NCBI GenBank assembly: GCA_040386295.1
Contig: JAZKFR010000137.1
Location: 1-10,599, forward strand
Length of the DNA stretch: 10,599 bases
DNA from: JAZKFR01 sp040386295
GTDB lineage: Bacteria > Pseudomonadota > Gammaproteobacteria > Burkholderiales > Rhodocyclaceae
Direction of reading: 5' to 3'
Both the position numbers and the translations under genes were made by a program. Position 1 is the stretch's first letter. Each line of letters begins with the position of its first letter. Positions 1-6,187 of the stretch are shown in pieces. The notes beneath the pieces were generated by a model. The model was not told the origin of the DNA. It ran no database searches and saw nothing but the letters and a program-made list of their open reading frames with translations.

Positions 1-35
1 GTGGGAGAGGGTGCCCCGGCAGGGGCGGGAGAGGG
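1..35. repeat. GC-rich palindromic repeat, left copy, probably cut by the window edge
   Basis: This stretch contains a hairpin, GCCCC-GGCA-GGGGC (13-26), flanked by GGGAGAGGG on both sides. Its reverse complement matches 147-188 closely: 26 bp with about two differences and a one-base gap, then TCTCCCAC after an extra 8 bp in the other copy. Similar CCCTCTCC/GGGAGAGGG palindromes are dispersed between genes in many proteobacteria, so I read it as a member of such a family. It starts at base 1 and may continue to the left. Confidence 0.6.
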
Positions 36-146
36 AAAGCACAACAACAGAGCGCACCAAACCTGCGGCCAAAATCAGTCACGGCACACCTCAAAAGTGC
101 CAATATCGCCCTCTGCCTGTTCACGTTCTTCCGATCACACGCAGCG

Positions 147-199
147 CCCTCTCTCGCCCCTACGGGGCACCCTTGTATGCTCTCCCACAAGTGGGCGAG
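147..199. repeat. GC-rich palindromic repeat, right copy in inverted orientation
   Basis: Two stem-loops lie end to end: GCCCC-TAC-GGGGC (156-168) and CTCTCCCAC-AA-GTGGGCGAG (180-199, one mismatch). The left part is the inverse of positions 1-35, so the two copies face each other across about 111 bp that holds no gene. The copy carries an extra segment (about 173-180) that the left copy lacks. A pair of intergenic palindromic repeats, or the ends of a small non-coding MITE-like element, would both fit. No target-site duplication can be judged because the left flank is outside the window. Confidence 0.6.
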
Positions 200-281
200 G
201 GAATGATGCTGCTCAGTGAGCGCGTAGTCGCTTGTGTAGAGGTCTTGTGTGTTGGGTCAAGCCTGATGGTTTGGTTTTAGG

Positions 282-373
282 CGGCTAGCCGAGCTGCGTG
301 CGTTGTGGATCGCCTTGATCGCTCTGATCAAATCCCTGCGCTTAACCAGTGCCGCAATGGCGCGGGTTAAGCG
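282..373. other. Cluster of short perfect dyads in a gene-free region
   Basis: Three perfect inverted repeats follow each other: CGGCTAGCCG (282-291); TTGATC-N5-GATCAA (315-331); and CGCTTAACC/GGTTAAGCG (339-347 with 365-373), whose 17-nt interior holds a further GCC/GGC stem. None is followed by a T-run on either strand, so they are not canonical terminators. They may be protein-binding sites, folded RNA downstream of the 431-1906 gene, or remnants of repeats. Between 200 and 281 I see nothing recognisable. Confidence 0.45.
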
Positions 374-390
374 AAAAGATATTGCCTCAG

Positions 391-417
391 AAAACCGAAA
401 ACCCGTGCGTGCGCGGG
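391..417 (-). terminator. Possible rho-independent terminator of the 431-1906 gene
   Basis: Read on the minus strand, a CCCG...CGGG stem (402-417, with two further inner pairs after a mismatch) is followed by TTTTCGGTTTT. It begins 14 bases beyond the stop codon of the upstream minus-strand gene, where a terminator is expected. The stem is short and has a mismatch, so the call is moderate. Confidence 0.4.
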
Positions 418-430
418 CTCTCCAATAGCC

Positions 431-1906
431 TTAAACCCGCAGGTAGCTGAGCGGTAAACTTGGGTCGCTTGCGCGCTGGGCATGCTGTGCGTACCGATCT
501 TCGAGCGCGACTCGAAGTTTCCCCAAGAAAGTTAATCTTTCTTCTAGTTTTAATGGGTCGCCTTGATAAAGTTTTTCAGTGTATTGATTGAACACCCTCT
601 GTAGATCCTCATTCGTAAACTGATCGGCACTCGTTAGTGGTTTGTTCGAACGCCGCATGTAACGACTAGCCAATCGGATACTACGGTCTCCTTCTATCGC
701 TAGCGCAATCGCTTCTTTTTCTTCACGCGTTTGTACTTGTTGTGTGGGTAAAACGTGCTCCCCGGACACCTCTGTGGCGGATCGCTCGAGCCTGAAAATA
801 GGCTGGTACTTGCCATTAGCCATTTTTTCCGGCCAAGGGTATCTTGCCTGGGTATAGCCATGCTCCCAAAGCAAGGCGTGCAACCCAAAACTCACACCTG
901 AATGAGCTGGTAAGAGCACCGAATGAGCTTCGGGCATCCCATTTAAAATGTTGTTAAATTCCGCCTTTTCTGCCTCTGTCAGATCTATTTCGGGGAGTGG
1001 GTCGTTCACAAAGCTAATGCTTAAATTCTCTCGATCTGCGCGCGCCGGGTCTTCTGCGGTGACTGTTGCGAACCCTGGGCGATATCGCGTTGCGTGATAT
1101 TGGTTTTCCGGCACTCTGTTTAAGCGCTCCGCCTGGAATACTCCTCCATCCTCAGGGTGTGGCAGCAGCAACGGAAAGCCGTTGTTAAATAAAACGGCTT
1201 GCTGTTCAAGGCTGGGCGGATTCTGCAGCGAGCACTTAAAGCGCAGCGCTGAAGGGTTTTGCCTGATGCGTTGTGTGAACTGATCTAAAGGCATTTGGCT
1301 TAGGTCGGCATGGCATAGATCGATCACAAAACTGCGCAAACAGTCCTGTTTTCCAGGGTCGAGCTCGCAGCTGATGAACCTAGTACGCTCTGTAGCACAG
1401 AATTGATTAACCGGGATCTCGCGAGCGGCTCCAGCCGTTGCGTAAAACGCCGTTTGGTTACCTTGTGCAAGCTGACTAATATGCCAAGTTTCTTCGCGGC
1501 GTAAGGTGATCATGCCGGTGTATGAGGAGTTTTCTTCCCGCGTGTAGCCGTAGTCGGCCAACATTCTTTTTTGCTTTTCGCTGGGGGGATTATTTCCGAG
1601 ATAACGTACTTCGCTTAACCTAAAGTCACCTATCATCCGCTCAAAGGGCGTGTCTAAGATGGAGGCAAAACCCCCTGCCTTTAAAAAGCGCTTGCCGAAT
1701 AGATCAAGCCTTGCTTCATACGTAGTGGGCGGCAGTTCTTTCTGATTAGAGCGAAGAGAATAAGGCTTTCCTAAGGTCGCAGATTGAGGCTCAGGCTCGA
1801 GTTTTTCCGCTTCTTCCCAGCCTATGGTGGGATCTTGTAGTGGTGTTAGTGCGGTCGTCGCTGCATTTTCTGTGCTGTGCAGCCGCGTTGCTTCGATGGG
1901 ATTCAT
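431..1906 (-). CDS. Uncharacterised 491-residue protein with diverged tandem repeats
   Basis: I do not recognise the family. The start is supported by GAGGT six bases before the ATG. There is no signal peptide or membrane segment, so it should be soluble. The first ~60 residues are Thr/Ala/Glu/Pro-rich and look disordered. After that a module of about 110-120 residues recurs. A Phe-containing helix (PFERMI 87-92; QFTQRI 209-214; EFNNIL 316-321) is followed by a Pro/Ser turn and a helix (NPPSEKQKRML 106-116; NPPSLEQQAVL 229-239; SGVSFGLHALL 336-346), then G-Y or G-F (120-121, 243-244, 350-351). Next comes a segment ending P-x-N-Q-F/Y-x-A-T (165-172; 266-273; weaker LPTQQVQT 386-393). A Lys/Arg/Glu-rich helical tail (395-480) closes the protein. 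GC is lower than in the neighbours (28 of 60 bases at 661-720 against 38 of 60 inside aroE). A secreted effector or accessory host-interaction protein is conceivable but unproven. Confidence 0.8.
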   Translation of the reverse strand: MNPIEATRLHSTENAATTALTPLQDPTIGWEEAEKLEPEPQSATLGKPYSLRSNQKELPPTTYEARLDLFGKRFLKAGGFASILDTPFERMIGDFRLSEVRYLGNNPPSEKQKRMLADYGYTREENSSYTGMITLRREETWHISQLAQGNQTAFYATAGAAREIPVNQFCATERTRFISCELDPGKQDCLRSFVIDLCHADLSQMPLDQFTQRIRQNPSALRFKCSLQNPPSLEQQAVLFNNGFPLLLPHPEDGGVFQAERLNRVPENQYHATRYRPGFATVTAEDPARADRENLSISFVNDPLPEIDLTEAEKAEFNNILNGMPEAHSVLLPAHSGVSFGLHALLWEHGYTQARYPWPEKMANGKYQPIFRLERSATEVSGEHVLPTQQVQTREEKEAIALAIEGDRSIRLASRYMRRSNKPLTSADQFTNEDLQRVFNQYTEKLYQGDPLKLEERLTFLGKLRVALEDRYAQHAQRASDPSLPLSYLRV

Positions 1907-1955
1907 TGAGATACCTCGTAACTTGATTTGAAGAAAAACGATTGTTTAATCTGGG

Positions 1956-1982
1956 CAAATATTCTCTTTAAAGCAAGGTCAA
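1956..1982 (-). promoter_or_regulatory. Weak candidate sigma-70 promoter for the 431-1906 gene
   Basis: On the minus strand TTGACC (five of six to the -35 consensus) is followed after 15 bp by TATTTG, about 50 bases before the ATG at 1906. The spacer is short and the -10 is poor, so this is only a candidate. The surrounding 1907-2110 stretch is clearly AT-rich, as expected of a promoter region. Confidence 0.25.
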
Positions 1983-2054
1983 AGAGGGCGGGATTGTCCC
2001 GTTTCTTTCTGCTCAGGGCAATGATGTAAGGCTCAATCTTTTGCTTTTCGGCGC

Positions 2055-2097
2055 CAAGAAAAAATCAATGATTAACCATTAGTTAATCATTGATTAA
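2055..2097 (-). terminator. Perfect 14-bp inverted repeat with T-run: terminator after mtgA, or paired operator
   Basis: AATCAATGATTAAC (2063-2076) and GTTAATCATTGATT (2082-2095) are perfect inverse copies around a 5-base loop. On the minus strand the stem runs into TTTTTTCTT, about 120 bases past the mtgA stop, so it can end the upstream operon; on the plus strand AAATTATTTTTATTT follows, so it may act both ways. The stem has only three G-C pairs, which is weak for an intrinsic terminator. Each half is itself palindromic (AATCA-A-TGATT centred at 2068; TTAATCA-T-TGATTAA centred at 2090), 22 bp apart. This would also suit two dimer-binding operators upstream of the 431-1906 gene. Confidence 0.5.
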
Positions 2098-2124
2098 ATT
2101 ATTTTTATTTGTTGAGCAAGTTAG

Positions 2125-2146
2125 TTGAAGCTCACTTGAAGCGCAC
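2125..2146. repeat. 11-bp direct repeat, two copies
   Basis: TTGAAGCTCAC (2125-2135) is followed at once by TTGAAGCGCAC (2136-2146), with one difference. The period is one helical turn. It lies between the mtgA stop and the paired palindromes at 2063-2097. It may be a regulatory half-site pair or chance; I see no gene in this 309-base intergenic region. Confidence 0.4.
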
Positions 2147-2215
2147 TCGCGATGGCTCGAAATCACTTCGTCTGAGCACAAACAAGCGCCATCAATCTCG
2201 CCAGCGCTGAGGTGT

Positions 2216-2995
2216 TCATGGCACTAGCGCTGAATTCATACGACTCATGATGATCTCGGTTTTTTTGCTGAGGCTGACGGCGTTGGGGTGGCGTTCGTAG
2301 AAGCGTGGGCTGGGAATGATTCCGGCCAGGCGGGCGGCTTGCGCGGGCGTCAGCGCGGCGGCGGAAACGCCGTAGTAATGCTGGCTGGCGGCTTGCGCGC
2401 CAAAGACGCCGTTGCCCCATTCGATGCTGTTGAGATAAACCTCAAAAATGCGTTGTTTTGACCAGCAGCGTTCGAGCATAAAAGTGATTAAGCCCTCTTC
2501 TAACTTGCGCCAGGGCGTTTTGTCCGGGCTGAGAAAAAGGTTTTTAGCCAGCTGTTGAGAGATGGTTGAGCCCCCCGCGACGATACGTCCTTTGCGTTGA
2601 TTTTTTTCGATCGCTTGCTGTATGCCTTCCCAGTCAAAGCCTTGGTGTTGAGTGAATTTGGCGTCTTCTGAGACGATGATTGCGCGCTTGAGATGCGGAC
2701 TGATTTTGCTGTAAGCAAGCCAGGTTTTTTGTAGTCGTGCCTGCGGGTTTTGGCTTTGTAGTTCGCTTAAACGAATTTCCATAAAACGCGTCATGTCTGG
2801 ATTGACCTGACCCCACCAAAGCACCCAGGCAAAAATCCAAAGCTGGTAGAGCAGGAGCAAGCTCAGCGTGCCGAGTACGAGGCGCAGCAATAGCCAGCGC
2901 AGCCAGTGTAATTGGTGTAGCCCGCGCAGCCCTTGCTGCGCGGGTGGATTGCGCTGGGCGAGCGGTCGCGCGACGCTGGCTGCTCTGCGCTTCAT
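2216..2995 (-). CDS. mtgA: Monofunctional biosynthetic peptidoglycan transglycosylase MtgA
   Basis: A GT51-family inner-membrane enzyme that polymerises lipid II into glycan strands without a transpeptidase domain. At 259 residues it has the usual length for MtgA. A basic N-terminus precedes one membrane anchor (about 32-61), and the catalytic domain is periplasmic. The GT51 motifs appear in order: SEDAKFTQHQGFDW (109-122, with the catalytic Glu at 110), GGSTISQQLAKN (141-152), RKLEE (163-167, second catalytic Glu at 167), EVYLNSIEWGNGVFGA (185-200), and LTPAQAARLAGIIPSP (215-230). There is no penicillin-binding domain, which separates it from class A PBPs. Its ATG overlaps the aroE stop by four bases (ATGA), so translation is coupled to aroE. 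It is the last gene of the minus-strand run; a dyad with a T-run follows at 2055-2097. Identification is firm. Confidence 0.96.
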   Translation of the reverse strand: MKRRAASVARPLAQRNPPAQQGLRGLHQLHWLRWLLLRLVLGTLSLLLLYQLWIFAWVLWWGQVNPDMTRFMEIRLSELQSQNPQARLQKTWLAYSKISPHLKRAIIVSEDAKFTQHQGFDWEGIQQAIEKNQRKGRIVAGGSTISQQLAKNLFLSPDKTPWRKLEEGLITFMLERCWSKQRIFEVYLNSIEWGNGVFGAQAASQHYYGVSAAALTPAQAARLAGIIPSPRFYERHPNAVSLSKKTEIIMSRMNSALVP

Positions 2996-3846
2996 TGTGT
3001 GCGCAGCCTGTGCAGCAGTGCGCTGCTGGATGGACGAACGCCGCGCCAGACGAAAAAAGCTTCGGCTGCTTGCTCGACCAGCATGCCCAGCCCATCGGCT
3101 AAACGGGCAGCGCCCTGTGCTTTGGCCATGGCTAAAAACGCCGTTTCGCCTTGTCCATACATCATGTCGTAGGCCAAAGAGCCTGCGGCGAAAACCCGGC
3201 TGGGCAGGCTTGGGCAGGTGTTTTCTAGGCTGGCCGAGGTGGCGTTGAGGATTAAATCAAAAGTCTGTCCCTGCGTTTCGGCAAAGCTGCCTGAATCAAT
3301 CCGAGTTGAAGGCGAGAGCGGAAATAGCGGAGATAGCGGGGCGTATAGCGTCTTGAAACGGGTGGCCAGAGCATGCGCCTTGTGCGCTGTTCGGTTGGCG
3401 ATGAACAGACGTGCTGGGCAGGCGGCGAGCAAGGGGCCGATGACGCCGCGCGCCGCGCCGCCAGCGCCTAAGAGCAAAATACTTTGTCCGCCCAGCGCAA
3501 AGTTCAGGTTGACTTGAAGATCTTGCACCAGGCCGACGCCGTCGGTGTTATCGCCCAAGGTTTCCAGGCCGTCGAAGCGCAGGGTGTTGACGGCACCGGC
3601 TTGTTCGGCGCGTGTTGTGCGCTGGGTTGCGTAGCGATAGGCTTCTTCTTTGAACGGGAGCGTTACGTTGGCGCCGCGTCCGCCGGCTGCTTTGAATTGC
3701 TCGAGCGCCTCGGTAAAGCCTTCGCGCGCGGCCAGAATGGCTTCGTAGCCCATGTCTTGCGCGGTTTGCTCGGCAAAGGCGCGGTGAATCAGCGGCGATT
3801 TGCTGTGGGCGATTGGATTGCCAAAGACGGCGTAGTGGTCGGTCAT
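2992..3846 (-). CDS. aroE: Shikimate dehydrogenase AroE
   Basis: Reduces 3-dehydroshikimate to shikimate with NADPH in the cytoplasm, the fourth step of chorismate and aromatic amino acid synthesis. The 284 residues show the substrate-binding start FGNPIAHSKSP (8-18), NVTLPFKE with the catalytic Lys at 66, GDNTDGVG with the catalytic Asp at 102, the dinucleotide loop GAGGAARG (127-134), the NADP-selecting NRT (151-153), and the C-terminal DGLGMLVEQAAEAFF (251-265). It is about a dozen residues longer than E. coli AroE. Part of this is a Leu-Ser-Pro/Leu-Phe-Pro repeat at about 171-180, encoded by a short tandem DNA repeat. The ATG at 3846 has no strong ribosome binding site. The gene lies 94 bases after the TonB-family gene and overlaps mtgA by four bases. 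No separate promoter is evident, so it is probably in the same operon. Confidence 0.97.
   Translation of the reverse strand: MTDHYAVFGNPIAHSKSPLIHRAFAEQTAQDMGYEAILAAREGFTEALEQFKAAGGRGANVTLPFKEEAYRYATQRTTRAEQAGAVNTLRFDGLETLGDNTDGVGLVQDLQVNLNFALGGQSILLLGAGGAARGVIGPLLAACPARLFIANRTAHKAHALATRFKTLYAPLSPLFPLSPSTRIDSGSFAETQGQTFDLILNATSASLENTCPSLPSRVFAAGSLAYDMMYGQGETAFLAMAKAQGAARLADGLGMLVEQAAEAFFVWRGVRPSSSALLHRLRTQ
3318..3347. repeat. 9-bp tandem repeat inside aroE
   Basis: GCGGAAATA (3318-3326) and GCGGAGATA (3327-3335) differ at one base. A longer, related unit GCGGGGCGTATA (3336-3347) follows. The repeat stays in frame and encodes a run of Leu-Ser-Pro and Leu-Phe-Pro triplets near residues 171-180 of AroE, after the NADP-binding NRT motif. 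It looks like slippage-driven expansion of a surface loop. Confidence 0.5.
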
Positions 3847-3940
3847 GGTTTATTTCGCTTGGGCAAAGAGAGCAGGGCAATCAAGGCGGTGAAAACAGCA
3901 GAAGCGTACTTTAAGCGCCGTATTCAGCGTTATTCCAGCT

Positions 3941-4873
3941 TTATTTCACCGCGCCGGTGGCGAGGTTGTCGCCGTTGGTAAAGCTCCAACTTCGCGTGAT
4001 TTCAAGCACGTCGGTGTCTTGACGAATGGCTGGCGGGAAGGGCGCGTAGGGGGCCGCCATGCTGACAATGCGGCGTGCCGCGTCGTCCAGTATTTTTTGC
4101 CCAGACGAGCGGTTGATTTCAACTTTGTCGAGTGTGCCATCGCTTTTGATGGTGATCGTCATGATCAGGCTGCCGTACACCTTGCCGCGCGCCGCTTCAG
4201 GGTAGTTGAGCGTGCCGATTCGTTCGACTTTGAGCCGCCAGTCTTCAACGTATTGAGCAAAGCGGTATTCATCGGTGCGCGTGCCGATGTTTTTTTTGCG
4301 TGGGCGCTTGTTGTACGCCTCGACGTTTTTGGCGATTTCAGCTTCCATGTGCAGCATCGCTAAGGCGCTTTGCGCCAAATCGCGGCCGCGTAGTCCGGTG
4401 TTTGTTTCGGGCGGCGTCAAATCGCTTTTCGGCGCCACGGCTAGGTCGCTGCGCGTTTGCACGAGCAGCTCTTGCTGCTTCGCTTCTAAGGCTTGCAAAC
4501 GCCGTTGCGTTTGCTCCATTTCGGCGCCAGTTTGCGTTTTGCTGGCGGGCGCTAGATTGGTTTTGGCGCGCAGGTCTTGCTCTGTATTGCCGCCGCCGTC
4601 TAAGTTGGTTTGCGCCAGGGCTTGTGCTGTGCTGGGCTTTCTGGCTGATTTGCTGTTGACGAGGATGACCTCTAGGGCTTTGTCGTGCACGGCGCGTTCG
4701 CTCTGCCCAAAGTCAAAATGCAGCGCCAGAATTAAGCCGTGCAGGAGTAATGAAAACGTCATCGCCAGCGCGAACTTGGCTTGGCACACACGCGCCAAGC
4801 GAGCAGGCACCGCCCTAGGCCAGGGCAAAAGCTGGCGAAGCGCGGTGAGTCGGGAAGCGTGCAGCCAGCGCAT
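3941..4873 (-). CDS. TonB-family energy-transducer-like protein
   Basis: An inner-membrane protein with a C-terminal TonB domain, of the kind that passes proton-motive energy to outer-membrane transporters. I chose the ATG at 4873 (310 residues), not the in-frame ATG at 4963, because AAGG sits five bases before it and the longer form would overlap the ribonuclease gene by 83 bases. A single membrane segment lies at about 34-52. A Gln/Glu-rich, probably coiled-coil stretch spans 117-140. A basic linker RPRKKNIG (190-197) comes next, and the TonB C-terminal domain spans about 212-299 with NYPEAARG (223-230), VYGSLIM (232-238), a D-G-T turn and a Pro-rich end. It lacks the long Pro-Glu/Pro-Lys region of classical TonB, and no exbB or exbD is nearby. 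A structural or anchoring role in place of iron uptake is possible. Seven bases separate it from the ribonuclease stop, so the two are coupled. Confidence 0.85.
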   Translation of the reverse strand: MRWLHASRLTALRQLLPWPRAVPARLARVCQAKFALAMTFSLLLHGLILALHFDFGQSERAVHDKALEVILVNSKSARKPSTAQALAQTNLDGGGNTEQDLRAKTNLAPASKTQTGAEMEQTQRRLQALEAKQQELLVQTRSDLAVAPKSDLTPPETNTGLRGRDLAQSALAMLHMEAEIAKNVEAYNKRPRKKNIGTRTDEYRFAQYVEDWRLKVERIGTLNYPEAARGKVYGSLIMTITIKSDGTLDKVEINRSSGQKILDDAARRIVSMAAPYAPFPPAIRQDTDVLEITRSWSFTNGDNLATGAVK

Positions 4874-4880
4874 AGTTGCC

Positions 4881-6177
4881 TTAAAGCCTGTCTGCGCGTA
4901 GCGCGGGTGGGGTTGTGCCTGCCGAGGCTGTACTTGCCGAGCTTGCGTCTGCATTGTCTGCATCTAAACTTTCGCTCAGCGCTTCAGGCCAGGCTGCTGC
5001 TGCCAGCTCAGGCGTTGCCGGCAAGTTATGCTCTGTGCTGTCGAGGCTCTTGTGCTTGGCCTGCTCAGCGTGATTGTCCTCGTCGGCGTCGAGCTGGGCA
5101 GCATCCTGTAGCGCTTCGTGTCCGACATAACGGCAGTCCACATCCAGGTTGAGCAGGTCGATCGAGGCGATGCGTAAATGCAGGCGCTGGCCGGGTGCTA
5201 GATCGGGTACCGAGGGGACGCGTTGCAAGATCGGTAAATGGTCGAATTTGACTAGATTGTCGCGCCTGAGCGTGGCGCTTAATTTCATCTCTGCGTCGCT
5301 AGAGGGCGCTGGCGGTTGCGCCTCAGCTTGGCTTTGCTGTGGCGACACCAGCTGCTCTTGTTGCAACCAGCGTAGGCACCAATAGCGTTCCATCGAGCGC
5401 TGAAACTCGGCGTAGGCGCTGTAACGCAATTCAAAATCACGCAGCGCGGCGAACAGTTTTTCTTTCCCTTGGCTAGGCGTTTCGCGTTGGCCAAAAAACG
5501 GCGGCGTGCCATTCAGGCAGGCGACCAGCTGCCATTGGTTGAGCAGGTCGACGTAGCGGCGCAGGGGCGAGGACATCCAGGCGTATTGCGCCACGCCCAG
5601 TCCTTCGTGCGGTAGCGGGGTGGTGGTCATACGCACCTTGCCGGAGGATTGCGCGCGATAAATTGCGGCGATGCCTTTTTCTGCTAACAAAGCGCCCCAA
5701 GTACTGTTGGCGACGATCATCAATTCGGCGACCAATTTATCGAGCGGACTGCCGCGCTCACGTACTTTGATGTCGACACGGCAGGCGTCGGCGTCGCTTA
5801 GGTCGCCGTCGATCTGAAAAACATAGTCGTGCTGTCCCGGCGTGGCTGAGGGTTTGCCCCGACGCGCTTCGCAGGCGTTGGCGAGTTGCCAGAGCAGGTG
5901 TAATTCGTCGCGCCAGGGGAAATCCGCCAAGCCGAGCGCGATGCTGCGCTCGTTAAAGCACGGCTCTATCTCGTGATGTCTGAGGTTGGCACGGATTGAA
6001 ATGCGCTCAATACGTGATTCGTAGGCGCTAATTGCCAACTCTGGTGTCACGCTGAGGTAGAGCGATACAGCGGGGCAAATTCGCCCGGCGGCCAGGGTGA
6101 ACGGCTCGATTGCTTGCGGCGGCAGCATGGTGATTTTGTCGCCCGGCATATAGACGGTCGATAAACGTGCGCGTGCT
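4881..6177 (-). CDS. RNB-family exoribonuclease (RNase II-like), 3' part after the assembly gap
   Basis: C-terminal 431 residues of an RNB-domain 3'-5' exoribonuclease, a cytoplasmic enzyme that degrades single-stranded RNA. Visible RNB features are RLSTVYMPGDKITMLP (4-19), KLVAELMIVANSTWG (147-161) and MSSPLRRYVDLLNQW (201-215), whose Arg pair matches the RNA-phosphate-contacting region of RNase II. A probable S1/OB-type domain follows at about 296-355. The tail (360-431) is acidic and Ala/Ser-rich and looks disordered. The first coding base is lost in the 10-N gap, so this is a fragment of one gene with 6188-7024 and not a separate protein. Its TAA stop is embedded in the ribosome binding site of the TonB-family gene. 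The family is certain; whether it is RNase II proper or a betaproteobacterial paralogue cannot be decided here. Confidence 0.88.
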
Positions 6178-6187
6178 NNNNNNNNNN
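6178..6187. other. Assembly gap (10 N) inside the exoribonuclease gene
   Basis: Ten Ns split the RNB gene. The 5' piece ends on a codon boundary at 6188, and the 3' piece resumes in frame at 6176 with one spare base at 6177. The true gap must therefore be 2 modulo 3 in length, and ten is not. Compared with the family pattern, about 20 residues of the RNB domain are missing between W-R-V and A-R-A-R-L-S, so roughly 59 bases is a better estimate. The apparent frame change is therefore an artefact of gap size. Confidence 0.9.

Noticed and set aside
1..280. Two overlapping plus-strand open frames at the left edge
   Set aside because: They run through the palindromic repeats, with repetitive Arg/Ser/Pro composition and no ribosome binding site or family.
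1989..2001. Hairpin CGGGA-TTG-TCCCG followed by TTTCTTTCT on the plus strand
   Set aside because: It resembles a terminator, but there is no plus-strand gene upstream, the stem is five pairs and the T-run is broken.
3218..4901. Several plus-strand open frames antisense to aroE and the TonB-family gene
   Set aside because: They mirror strongly supported genes on the other strand and have low-complexity Arg/Ala/Cys composition.
4874..4963. Longer start (ATG at 4963) for the TonB-family protein
   Set aside because: It would overlap the ribonuclease tail by 83 bases and add a Gln/Arg-rich leader that reads like out-of-frame sequence. The ATG at 4873 has a ribosome binding site.
4919..4966. Short imperfect 15-bp repeats (TGCCGAG...) in the ribonuclease tail
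   Set aside because: They encode an Ala/Asp/Ser-rich disordered tail, and low complexity at the codon level explains them.
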